Shown here piece after piece: positions 1 through 6,439 of a DNA stretch of 7,765 bases. A program made the translations under genes and the position numbers. The notes beneath the pieces were generated by a model. It ran no database searches. It saw only the letters and a program-made list of their open reading frames with translations, and was not told the DNA's origin. Source of the DNA: an uncultured Saprospiraceae bacterium (GTDB taxonomy: Bacteria; Bacteroidota; Bacteroidia; Chitinophagales; Saprospiraceae); NCBI GenBank assembly GCA_937864255.1, contig CALMIT010000616.1, positions 1-7,765 on the forward strand. Direction: 5' to 3'. Within the stretch, counting starts at the first letter, position 1, and each line of letters begins with the position of its first letter.

Positions 1-88
1 TAAAAACCCGGGCGATATCTGCCGGCACGACAAAATGAAAGCCCCAAAGATTGGAGTCAAATTTTTCAATAACAGCTGTAAACTGCAT
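1..88 (-). CDS. DUF1905-like protein, 5' end only
   Basis: Reading the minus strand from the ATG at 88-86 gives 29 codons that run off the left edge of the window. The peptide starts MQFTAVIEKFDSNLWGFHF and continues VVPADIARVF. The pattern of an opening F-x-A beta strand, a W-G-F/Y-H strand, then V-P and a hydrophobic helix resembles the N-terminus of DUF1905 proteins, small cytoplasmic beta-barrel-type proteins often fused to a YdeI/OmdA-like C-terminal segment. Their biochemical role is not established. The gene lies downstream of a terminator and just after a promoter match, so it is probably its own transcription unit. The assignment rests on 29 residues only, and the C-terminal part is not visible. 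Confidence 0.55.
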   Translation of the reverse strand, partial: MQFTAVIEKFDSNLWGFHFVVPADIARVF

Positions 89-104
89 TAGCGCGCGTTT
101 TTTG

Positions 105-112
105 CAAAACTA
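105..112 (-). promoter_or_regulatory. Putative -7 promoter element for the DUF1905-like gene
   Basis: The minus strand reads TAGTTTTG, a full match to the Bacteroidota -7 consensus TAnnTTTG, ending 16 bases before the ATG. Upstream at the expected -33 distance there is only a T-run and no clear TTTG, so this is a half-supported promoter. Its place between the terminator at 162-194 and the start codon fits. It would give a very short leader. Confidence 0.4.
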
Positions 113-161
113 AAAATTTGACCCGGGCGAAAAAAATGCCTTTCGTTTTATTAAAAATTAA

Positions 162-194
162 AAGTCTCGTTTGCAAAAACCACAAACGAGACTT
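162..194 (-). terminator. Intrinsic terminator after the lipocalin-like gene
   Basis: A perfect 12-bp inverted repeat (AAGTCTCGTTTG at 162-173 and CAAACGAGACTT at 183-194) encloses a 9-base loop. On the minus strand the stem is followed by a T-rich run (TTTAATTTTTAAT). It lies 28 bases past the stop codon of the minus-strand gene ending at 222, so it most likely ends that transcript before the DUF1905-like gene. Confidence 0.85.
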
Positions 195-221
195 CTTTAT
201 AAATCAGATTATTGAAAAAAA

Positions 222-1070
222 TCAGGATTTATGAAAATAGAATGATTTGATTTCGGTGCAGAAAATGGTTTCAAAATCTCCAGACACGTGCAGCGCCTGC
301 GTAAGTACCAATTCACCCGGATTTACATACGATAATTCGGCAACCGTGGTGGCGTAAATTTGCTCCGGGTTCGTGTAGCCGACGCCGTGCATGATCAGGT
401 ATTTTCCGTCAGCCGACAACTCCCAATAGCCTTGCTCCTCGATTTGCAGATGTTCCGCACCCATTTTTTTCGAGTAAGTGCCGTTCTCTTTAAATTCATA
501 CTCCAGGAAAGCGCCTTTTATAGACTCAAAAGTGCCGCACTTTTCCAGATTGTCCGTGAGATCGAAAGGATAGGTGATACTTGTCCATTTTCCGCTCAGT
601 GAAAATCTTATTTTATCCAAAATTTTCTCGTTGGCGAAAGGTTGAAAAGTCAGATCGGTAGTTTCCGAGGTGACGGAATTTGACAAATTCATACCCGTAC
701 AAGTCTGCTCAAGTTTGAACAACTGACTGGATATGCCCGCTCCACCGCTCAAAAGCAAAAACGCCTGGTTTTCAAAAACTTCGACAGTCCAATAAAGTGA
801 TTTAAAATCGGCAGACTGGTCAGCGCCACTCGTAAGCACATCCACAAGCCCATAATCGTGAAACTGGTAAACGGCAGTTTTACTGTCCTGACTGCGTTGC
901 ACCCAAGTGCCATTTTGCAAATCAAGCCTGAATTTATCAGCCTGGCTCAGTTCATTATTATTCTGAAAAGTGAATTTACGGCAGCCTGTGTCAGGGGTGG
1001 TAGAAGGGTTGGTGGCAAAACTAAACTGGACCATCAGTAAAGTCCAGACAAATAGGAAAACGTTTTTCAT
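222..1070 (-). CDS. Exported protein with two lipocalin-like domains, function unknown
   Basis: This 282-residue protein starts with a signal peptide (MKNVFLFVWTLLMVQFSFA, probable cut after residue 19). No lipobox is near the hydrophobic stretch, so it should be soluble in the periplasm or secreted. Two beta-rich halves follow. Each opens with the lipocalin-like L-x-G-x-W signature (GTW at 54-56, GKW at 160-162). Later come a strand with a turn (YQFHDYG near 68-74; YEFKENGTY at 191-199) and, in the second half, GYWELSADGKYLIMHG. This resembles the lipocalin-like domains often seen in small Bacteroidota envelope proteins. There are four cysteines, two per half (C30 and C124; C178 and C271), which could form disulfides in the periplasm. 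No ligand or reaction can be inferred. The gene has its own promoter and terminator, so it is likely monocistronic. Confidence 0.75.
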   Translation of the reverse strand: MKNVFLFVWTLLMVQFSFATNPSTTPDTGCRKFTFQNNNELSQADKFRLDLQNGTWVQRSQDSKTAVYQFHDYGLVDVLTSGADQSADFKSLYWTVEVFENQAFLLLSGGAGISSQLFKLEQTCTGMNLSNSVTSETTDLTFQPFANEKILDKIRFSLSGKWTSITYPFDLTDNLEKCGTFESIKGAFLEYEFKENGTYSKKMGAEHLQIEEQGYWELSADGKYLIMHGVGYTNPEQIYATTVAELSYVNPGELVLTQALHVSGDFETIFCTEIKSFYFHKS

Positions 1071-1118
1071 AATACAACGATTTTAGGTTTTTTTAGTCGG
1101 ATGTTTTTTTGATAATGA

Positions 1119-1151
1119 CAAAATTATCTTCCGAAAGATGCGCAAGACAAA
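1119..1151 (-). promoter_or_regulatory. Promoter of the lipocalin-like gene (-33/-7, Bacteroidota type)
   Basis: On the minus strand TTTG (1151-1148) is followed after 21 bases by TAATTTTG (1126-1119), matching the TTTG / TAnnTTTG promoter of the Bacteroidota primary sigma factor. Transcription would begin around 1112-1115, giving a leader of about 42-45 bases before the ATG at 1070. No Shine-Dalgarno site is present, as is usual in this phylum. Confidence 0.6.
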
Positions 1152-1257
1152 TTGTTCTCGATAACATTGTTTCGTTAATAGATGAATGCCAGAGTTTTCG
1201 GGACGAAGTTTTAAAAAAATTGACGGCGGTATTTTTAATAAGCCTGGCAATTCAGTT

Positions 1258-1791
1258 CTAGTCTGATTTTAAAAGATAAGTTTCAAGCCTGTTTTTTTGT
1301 TTAAGATATTTAGCCTTCTGCCCATTAATGGGAATTTTCACTTTATAAGCACCTATGAGCGCCCCTAAGGCCGCGCCTGAAAAAGCACCGATGCTTGTTC
1401 CGATAATTAACAGGTCGTTTTTGTCTATAATATCGTATCGGTATTTATCAACAGACGACATACCTGAATTAAAAACGGCATACCCGGCTACCGCTCCCAA
1501 AAGAGTTCCAAAAACAGCTCCTTTCCAAATACTCGCCTTTTGTCTCACCCTGATATATTCGATATCTGCAATTTTGATTTCTTTTAAAAATTCGGATTGC
1601 AAAGGATAATACTTGACAGATGCCAACTGAATAAAAGTATCGCTCAACGCATACAAATATCCTTTCTCCGCCAGAGGCTTATTTTCTTCATACAGCCAGA
1701 TTTTGTGGGGATATTGTATTTCTTCTTGTGCGATGGCGGATTTAAAAATGCGGCTAAAAAACAGGATGAGAAAAACATTTACCGTTTTCAT
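1258..1791 (-). CDS. Envelope protein with two glycine-zipper membrane segments, function unknown
   Basis: The product has 177 residues. An N-terminal signal sequence (MKTVNVFLILFFSRIFKSAIAQ) has a probable cut near residue 21. Residues 30-84 look beta-rich (IWLYEENKPLAEKGYLYALS, then LKEIKIADIEYIRVRQK), resembling a small barrel. Two glycine-rich hydrophobic segments follow, at about 89-107 (WKGAVFGTLLGAVAGYAVF) and 128-149 (IGTSIGAFSGAALGALIGAY). Their G-x3-G spacing is the glycine-zipper pattern that packs helices tightly in membranes. The tail has IPINGQKAKYLKQK, a motif I have seen in uncharacterised Bacteroidota proteins of this build. No enzyme motif is visible. The gene is divergent from the isomerase operon and has a long, structured leader. 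It might be an envelope or stress protein, but this is only inference. Confidence 0.7.
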   Translation of the reverse strand: MKTVNVFLILFFSRIFKSAIAQEEIQYPHKIWLYEENKPLAEKGYLYALSDTFIQLASVKYYPLQSEFLKEIKIADIEYIRVRQKASIWKGAVFGTLLGAVAGYAVFNSGMSSVDKYRYDIIDKNDLLIIGTSIGAFSGAALGALIGAYKVKIPINGQKAKYLKQKNRLETYLLKSD

Positions 1792-1811
1792 GTCAAAGTG
1801 TTTTAATTAAA

Positions 1812-1870
1812 AGATTGGTTAAAAAATTCTACGCTAAAGAGCGGTTTGCACGCCGTTTTTTATCCAATCT
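1812..1870 (-). repeat. Long imperfect stem-loop in the leader of the glycine-zipper gene
   Basis: The arms at 1812-1826 (AGATTGGTTAAAAAA) and 1856-1870 (TTTTTTATCCAATCT) pair over 15 positions with one mismatch and enclose 29 bases. In minus-strand RNA the loop contains two short hairpins, CGG/CCG and CGCT-CTTT-AGCG, that share bases and so cannot both form. The structure lies between the proposed promoter at 1890-1897 and the ATG at 1791, in the 5' untranslated region. On the minus strand it is followed by TTTT. Confidence 0.6.
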
Positions 1871-1889
1871 GTTTTAGCTTTAAACTTTT

Positions 1890-1897
1890 CAAAGTTA
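1890..1897 (-). promoter_or_regulatory. Putative -7 element for the glycine-zipper gene
   Basis: The minus strand reads TAACTTTG, a full TAnnTTTG match about 100 bases before the ATG. No clear TTG is present at the -33 distance; that position instead overlaps the first copy of the CATGATTAAAA direct repeat. A promoter with a weak -33 and a bound activator would fit, but this is not shown. Confidence 0.45.
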
Positions 1898-1914
1898 TCA
1901 AAATAATCGAAAAG

Positions 1915-1951
1915 CATGATTAAAAATGATATACAGAAAACATGATTAAAA
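1915..1951. repeat. 11-bp direct repeat upstream of the minus-strand promoter
   Basis: CATGATTAAAA occurs at 1915-1925 and again at 1941-1951, exactly 26 bases apart, and both copies are preceded by AAA. The first copy sits where the -33 element of the minus-strand promoter would be. It could be a pair of regulator binding sites, or chance in AT-rich DNA. Confidence 0.5.
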
Positions 1952-2022
1952 CGCCAGCTAAAAAAAGAATAGCTGTTGATCAAAAGACAATATTTACTCA
2001 AACAAGTCAGTTTTTTCGCCGC

Positions 2023-2051
2023 TTTGTTTCCCGGCTATTTTTCTAACTTTG
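2023..2051 (+). promoter_or_regulatory. Promoter of the isomerase/murB operon (-33/-7, Bacteroidota type)
   Basis: TTTG at 2023-2026 is followed after 17 bases by TAACTTTG at 2044-2051, a full match to the Bacteroidota promoter consensus. Transcription would start at about 2055-2058, giving a leader of roughly 40 bases before the ATG at 2095. No equally good promoter is seen in the gaps between the four downstream genes, so this is probably the main promoter of the operon. Confidence 0.65.
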
Positions 2052-2057
2052 CCGCGC

Positions 2058-2078
2058 AAAAAATCAGTCTGATTTTTT
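2058..2078. repeat. Perfect 21-bp palindrome at the operon transcription start
   Basis: The left arm AAAAAATCAG (2058-2067) and right arm CTGATTTTTT (2069-2078) are exact reverse complements around a single central T. It begins 7 bases after the -7 element, so it overlaps or directly follows the predicted first transcribed base and ends 16 bases before the ATG. It has the form of a dyad operator for a dimeric regulator. In RNA it could only form a weak A-U stem. Confidence 0.65.
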
Positions 2079-2094
2079 ATTTCAAAAAAAGAAA

Positions 2095-4077
2095 ATGTTG
2101 AAAACCATGAAAAAACAAACGTTTACCTTGCTCATCGCAGCGATTTTCTCGCTCTCCCTTTTTGCCCAAAAAGAAGACCCCGTTTTGTTTAAGGTAGATG
2201 GCAAGCCCGTTCACGTTTCAGAGTTTAATTACATTTATTCCAAAACCAACGGCGCCAACGCGGATTTTTCGCGCAAATCGCTGGAAGAATATCTCGAACT
2301 GTACAAGCGTTTCAAACTCAAAGTACATCGCGCCCGCGAAATGCAGTTGGACACCATTGAGTCGCTCAGGCAAGAACTGGACGGCTACCGGAAGCAACTT
2401 GCCGATTCTTACCTGATTGACAAAGAAGTCACAGACAAACTCATCGCCGAGGTTTATGACCGCACTAAAAAGGACGTGGACATCAGTCACATTATCATCA
2501 ATTGCAGTGAAACTGCCAGCCCGGAAGATACGCTCAAAGCTTATAACAAAATCACGGAAGCGCGGGCAAAACTGGTAAAAGGCGAAGATTTTTCAAAAGT
2601 GGCCATGGAATACTCGGACGACAAATCCAAAGAAAAAAATATGGGGCACGTGGGTTTCATCACCGCAATGCTGCCCAATGGCTTTTATGATTTGGAAACT
2701 GCCGCATACACGCTCAAAACGGGTGAAATTTCAAAACCCATCCGCACACGTTTTGGTTACCACTTGATACGCTCGAACGGCGTACGCGAAGCGCGCGGCG
2801 AGATGGAAGTATCGCACATTTTGGTGCGCGTAAAAGACGACGCAGATTCTGATAAAGCAAAAATGAAAATAGACAGTTTGTACAAGCTGCTCAAAGCGGG
2901 CGCTAATTTTGAAGATATGGCGCGTACGAATTCCGACGATAATTTGTCGGCCGACAAAAGCGGCTATATCGGTTTTTTTGGAATCAACCGCTTCGAAAGA
3001 GCTTTTGAGGACGCTGCTTTTGCTTTAAAAAATGACAATGATTACAGCGAACCGTTTCGCACTTCGATAGGCTGGCACGTCGTGAAACGTATCAGCCACA
3101 AAGGCATTGATCCTTTTAATATCGCCAAGCCGGGACTACAAAACAAAGTAAAAAATGACGCCCGATTCGAACTCGCCCGAAAAGCCATGATAGAAAGAAT
3201 AAAATCGGGCAACAACTTCACGGTACACGAAAAAGTGCTGGATGAATTCATCGCTTCGCTGGACACGAGCTTCCTGACATTCCGCTGGAAGCCCTCAGAA
3301 AAACCTTCCGAAAAAACCATCTTTTCGCTCGGGAAAGACGGAAAAACAAGTCTCGGCCAATTTGAAGACTACCTTGGCCGCGCTTCGCGCAAACGCATCC
3401 GCATGGCAGGTAATACGAGCACCGATGAAGCCGTGCGCGCTTTATTTGATGATTTTGTAGAAGAAGAATGCCTGCGTTACGAAGAGCGTCATCTCGAAGA
3501 AAAATATCCCGATTTTAAAGCGCTGATGCGCGAATATGAAGAAGGCATCATGCTTTTTGAAGCCACCAAAATCGAAGTTTGGGACCGCGCTTCTCAAGAC
3601 TCCGTCGGGCTGGCTGATTTTTTCAAAACTATAGAAGGAAAGTACAAATGGAAACAACGCGCGCAGGTATCCATGTACTCTTTAAAGCCGGAAGCCAAAG
3701 ATAAAATAGACGCCGTACGCGAATTTGCCAAAAACAATCCGCCCAATAAAGTACTGACTCAATTCACCGAAGGTGAAACAGCTATATTGACCGTGCGTGA
3801 AGAAACCTTCGAAGAAGGGCGCAACGAAGTACTCGACAAAATGAAATGGATGGCAGGCGAATTGTCAACCACTGAGGAGGGGCGCAAAGATCAGGGGTTG
3901 AGTTTTATGAAAATAGAAAAAATCATCCCGCCGGGCGACAAAAGTCTGGATGACGCGCGCGGTTATGTAGTCGCAGATTATCAGGATTTTCTTGAGAAAA
4001 AATGGATAGCCGAACTCAGTAAAAAATATAAAGTAGAAATAAACCAAAAGGTTTTTGACAGCCTGGTAAAAAAATAA
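2095..4077 (+). CDS. Periplasmic multi-parvulin peptidyl-prolyl isomerase (PpiC/SurA type)
   Basis: This 660-residue exported protein should catalyse cis-trans isomerisation at prolines and assist folding of periplasmic and outer-membrane proteins. A signal peptide (residues 5-24, ending SLFA) precedes a helical SurA_N-like segment (about 28-125). Parvulin domain 1 spans 128-229 (DISHIII with H132, GYHLI with H223) and domain 2 spans 238-335 (VSHILV with H241, GWHVV with H328); both keep the two active-site histidines. The last 320 residues match a conserved Bacteroidota extension. Within them AQVSMYSL (523-530) looks like the first strand of a third, degenerate parvulin domain. The C-terminal helix (DDARGYVVADYQDFLEKKWI) is like the SurA/PpiD end segment. 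The ATG at 2095 is used because of the A-rich stretch before it. An ATG at 2107, giving MKKQTFTLL, is equally possible and gives a more typical signal peptide. It is the first gene of a four-gene operon. Confidence 0.9.
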   Translation: MLKTMKKQTFTLLIAAIFSLSLFAQKEDPVLFKVDGKPVHVSEFNYIYSKTNGANADFSRKSLEEYLELYKRFKLKVHRAREMQLDTIESLRQELDGYRKQLADSYLIDKEVTDKLIAEVYDRTKKDVDISHIIINCSETASPEDTLKAYNKITEARAKLVKGEDFSKVAMEYSDDKSKEKNMGHVGFITAMLPNGFYDLETAAYTLKTGEISKPIRTRFGYHLIRSNGVREARGEMEVSHILVRVKDDADSDKAKMKIDSLYKLLKAGANFEDMARTNSDDNLSADKSGYIGFFGINRFERAFEDAAFALKNDNDYSEPFRTSIGWHVVKRISHKGIDPFNIAKPGLQNKVKNDARFELARKAMIERIKSGNNFTVHEKVLDEFIASLDTSFLTFRWKPSEKPSEKTIFSLGKDGKTSLGQFEDYLGRASRKRIRMAGNTSTDEAVRALFDDFVEEECLRYEERHLEEKYPDFKALMREYEEGIMLFEATKIEVWDRASQDSVGLADFFKTIEGKYKWKQRAQVSMYSLKPEAKDKIDAVREFAKNNPPNKVLTQFTEGETAILTVREETFEEGRNEVLDKMKWMAGELSTTEEGRKDQGLSFMKIEKIIPPGDKSLDDARGYVVADYQDFLEKKWIAELSKKYKVEINQKVFDSLVKK

Positions 4078-4107
4078 ACCGGCTTTTACTTAATAAAAAA
4101 TAATTTA

Positions 4108-4980
4108 TTGAAGAGCCAATATATAGCGGCGATGTTTTGTGTTTGCGCGGCAATTCTGCTGGTAGCTCCGGGTTGTGGTAGCAATGACACAGACGGAAAA
4201 ACCGGCGATAAAATCCTCGCAAAATTTCGCAATAAAAGCCTGTACCTCTCCGAACTTGAAGGATTGATACCCAACGGCAGTTCGGGAGAAGACAGCGTTT
4301 TGATAATCAACGCTTATGTGGAGCGCTGGCTCCGCGAAAACATTTTGCTTCAGGAAGCCGAACTCAACGTACCCAAAGATCTCAACATTGACAAGCTCGT
4401 ACGCGACTACCGCGCTTCCCTGCTCAAACACAATTACGAACTTATTTTGGTAAATCAGTTATTGGATTCGGTAGTGACCAAAACAGAACTGGACGAGTTT
4501 TATGAAAAAAACAAAGACCAGTTTCACCTGGACGAACCGATCTTGAGGGCGCATTTTGTAAAAATACCGGCAGCCGCTCCCGAACTGGCGCAATTTCAAA
4601 AATGGTGGAATAATTATGAAAAACCCGGAAATTTTCCGGCGATACAGGAATACAGTAAAACCTACGCGAGCGTGGCGAAACTGAATGACAGCGTCTGGTA
4701 TGAAATTAACGACCTTGCCGCCGATATGCCGCCGGGTTGGCTTACGCCTTCAAATACAAACAGCAAAAAAGAATTTATACAACGCGACGATAACTTTGCG
4801 TACTTTTTCAGGGTGCTCGACCTGATTAATTCCAATTCCGTACCGCCCTTCTCTTATGTGGAAGACAAGGCACGGCGGGTGATTTTGCATCAGCGCAAGC
4901 AAAAACTGCTCGATCAGAAAAAAGAAGAAATGTACGAGCGTGAACTTCGGCAAAATAACATCAAGGTTTTCCAACCATGA
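4108..4980 (+). CDS. SurA_N-type periplasmic chaperone lipoprotein with degenerate parvulin domain
   Basis: The product has 290 residues. The signal peptide has K2 and a hydrophobic core (YIAAMFCVCAAILLVA) ending in VAPGC, suggesting lipidation at C23, though proline at -2 makes the lipobox atypical. Residues 34-140 resemble the helical SurA N-terminal chaperone domain (DKILAKFRNKSLYLSELEG, then VERWLRENILLQEAEL). Residues 145-237 are parvulin-like but short: LRAHFVKI keeps a histidine (H149), while the later G-Y-H strand reads AYFFRV, so the second histidine is missing. It is probably a chaperone or partner rather than an active isomerase. The start is TTG at 4108, because no in-frame ATG or GTG lies between the previous stop (4077) and it. 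ATG at 4132 would remove the only positive residue of the signal peptide. It lies 30 bases after the first operon gene, in the same frame. Confidence 0.8.
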   Translation: MKSQYIAAMFCVCAAILLVAPGCGSNDTDGKTGDKILAKFRNKSLYLSELEGLIPNGSSGEDSVLIINAYVERWLRENILLQEAELNVPKDLNIDKLVRDYRASLLKHNYELILVNQLLDSVVTKTELDEFYEKNKDQFHLDEPILRAHFVKIPAAAPELAQFQKWWNNYEKPGNFPAIQEYSKTYASVAKLNDSVWYEINDLAADMPPGWLTPSNTNSKKEFIQRDDNFAYFFRVLDLINSNSVPPFSYVEDKARRVILHQRKQKLLDQKKEEMYERELRQNNIKVFQP

Positions 4981-5025
4981 GCGATTGCCGTTACTCTTTA
5001 TCATGGAAAAACAGTCCTTTTAAAA

Positions 5026-6381
5026 ATGAGAAATAGCCTGTTAACATTTGCGATGATATTTTTTGTACTTGCGCTGCAAGGACAAAAAGAGGTTATTGAT
5101 AAAGTAGTCGCCCAGGTAGGCGGCGAATTGATATTGCTCTCGGAAGTAGAGGAACAGCACGCTCTGCTCGAAGCCCAGCGTGGTGTAGCGCAGCCCGATG
5201 CGCGATGCTTCATTCTCGACCAGATTTTACTGCAAAAACTGCTCGTAAACCAGGGAAAGCTGGACAGCATCGAAGTAAAAGACGAGGAAGTAGAAGTACA
5301 ACTCGACGCCCGTATAGACCGGATTTTGACGCTGATGGGCAACGATATTTCGCAATTTGAAGATTATTACGGTCAAACAATATCGCAGGTAAAAGACCAA
5401 TTCAGGGAAGACCTGCGCAATCAACTGATGGCTGAGCGAATGCGCGGCCAGGCGATGGCAGATATCAGTGTGACGCCTTCCGAAGTCCGCAGTTTTTTTA
5501 ATAAAATACCTAAAGACAGTCTGCCTTATTTTAATTCGGAGGTAGAAATAGGCGAAATCGTGATGATTCCGAAAGTAAATACGGTAGAAAAAAACCAGGC
5601 GCGCCAGAAGCTGGAAAGCCTGCGCAAACGCATCGTGGAAGACGGGGAAGATTTTGCACAGATAGCCGGAAAATACAGCGACGACTTTGCGTCGGCGCGC
5701 ATCGGCGGTGACCTCGGCTGGACAAAACGCGGCAAATTTGTTCCCGAATTTGAGGCGGCAGCTTACATTCTCGAACCCGGTGAAATTTCTGAAGTTACAG
5801 AATCCGAATTTGGATTTCACATTATCGAGTTGCTGGAGCGGCGTGGCAATACCATCCACACCCGCCACATTCTCGTAAAACCCGAAATAACAGAAGAAGA
5901 CCTGGAAAAAACTTACCACCAATTGGATTCGGTGCGCCGGCTTATCATGAGCGATTCCATTTCTTTTTCACTTGCCGTGAAAAAATTCGGCGATAAAAAT
6001 ACACAGAGCTACAACAACGACGGGCGAATGGTGAATCCGAACACCGGCAATACTTTCTTTGAAGTCGGCGACCTCGATCCCGACATATTTTTTGTGGTGG
6101 ACACAATGGACGTCGGCGGTTTTTCCGCTCCGACTCTTTTCTCCATGCAGACTGGCGAAAAAGCTTTCCGCATCATTAATCTGCAATCGCGTACCGCGCC
6201 GCACCGGGCAAATCTCAGGCAGGATTACTCCAAAATACAGGCGGCAGCCATAGAATCCAAACGCAGCAATTTTACTTCCGATTGGGTCGAAGAAAAAGTA
6301 TCGGGTACCTTTATTCACATCGATCCGCTTTACGACGACTGCCAGATACTCGCCAAATGGCGGGTAGAAAAAAAGCCTTAA
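5026..6381 (+). CDS. surA: SurA-like periplasmic chaperone / peptidyl-prolyl isomerase
   Basis: The 451-residue length is close to that of E. coli SurA (428). SurA escorts unfolded beta-barrel proteins across the periplasm to the BAM complex. A signal peptide (MRNSLLTFAMIFFVLALQG) is followed by the SurA_N domain (about 22-165: DKVVAQVGGELILLSEVEEQ, then FILDQILLQKLLVNQ). Two parvulin domains lie at about 173-272 and 278-387. In the first, the strand EIGEIVM has E177 where the histidine is expected, but FGFHII keeps H265 and the motif GGDLGW is intact. In the second, TRHILV keeps H281, but AFRII has R382 in place of the second histidine. Isomerase activity may thus be weak while chaperone function stays. 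The ATG at 5026 follows an A-rich leader. It is 45 bases after the lipoprotein gene and 58 before murB. Confidence 0.88.
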   Translation: MRNSLLTFAMIFFVLALQGQKEVIDKVVAQVGGELILLSEVEEQHALLEAQRGVAQPDARCFILDQILLQKLLVNQGKLDSIEVKDEEVEVQLDARIDRILTLMGNDISQFEDYYGQTISQVKDQFREDLRNQLMAERMRGQAMADISVTPSEVRSFFNKIPKDSLPYFNSEVEIGEIVMIPKVNTVEKNQARQKLESLRKRIVEDGEDFAQIAGKYSDDFASARIGGDLGWTKRGKFVPEFEAAAYILEPGEISEVTESEFGFHIIELLERRGNTIHTRHILVKPEITEEDLEKTYHQLDSVRRLIMSDSISFSLAVKKFGDKNTQSYNNDGRMVNPNTGNTFFEVGDLDPDIFFVVDTMDVGGFSAPTLFSMQTGEKAFRIINLQSRTAPHRANLRQDYSKIQAAAIESKRSNFTSDWVEEKVSGTFIHIDPLYDDCQILAKWRVEKKP

Positions 6382-6396
6382 CAGCTCTTTTTGGGC

Positions 6397-6413
6397 GCGG
6401 GATTTTTTCCCGC
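6397..6413 (+). other. Hairpin between the surA-like gene and murB
   Basis: GCGGGA (6397-6402) and TCCCGC (6408-6413) form a perfect 6-bp GC-rich stem with a five-T loop, 15 bases after the surA-like stop. No T-run follows it, so it is not a standard intrinsic terminator. It could stabilise or process the message, or lower murB levels relative to the genes before it. Confidence 0.5.
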
Positions 6414-6439
6414 ACAGGAAAAGAACAAGTCCGACAACC

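Larger units (their letters stand above)
1792..2094. other. Divergent intergenic control region, no gene
   Basis: These 303 AT-rich bases separate two divergently transcribed genes, and I find no convincing coding sequence. They hold a -7 element for each direction, both reading TAACTTTG; an imperfect 15-bp inverted repeat (1812-1870); an 11-bp direct repeat (1915-1925 and 1941-1951); a short inverted repeat CAGCTA/TAGCTG (1955-1960 and 1970-1975); and a 21-bp palindrome (2058-2078). No known riboswitch class is recognisable. Confidence 0.8.

Noticed and set aside
6..130. 10-bp repeat ACCCGGGCGA at 6-15 and 121-130
   Set aside because: It is short, one copy lies within coding sequence, and there is no symmetry or promoter relation. 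Probably chance.
1207..1257. Possible terminator after the glycine-zipper gene (AATTG / CAATT followed by T-run on the minus strand)
   Set aside because: The outer 5 bp pair but the inner bases mostly mismatch over a long loop. Not strong enough to annotate.
2059..2079. The leader palindrome as an intrinsic terminator or attenuator
   Set aside because: The stem would be almost all A-U with a minimal loop at the very start of the transcript, with no leader peptide. A DNA operator is the better reading.
4791..4798. TAACTTTG inside the lipoprotein gene as a possible internal promoter for the surA-like gene
   Set aside because: It encodes the ordinary residues DNFA in frame, has no TTG at -33 and lies about 230 bases before the next gene, so chance is the simpler explanation.
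5227..5922. Long minus-strand open frame of 231 codons opposite the surA-like gene, and other frames opposite or overlapping the operon genes
   Set aside because: They lie fully inside clear plus-strand genes, have no family resemblance and show composition expected from the complementary strand.
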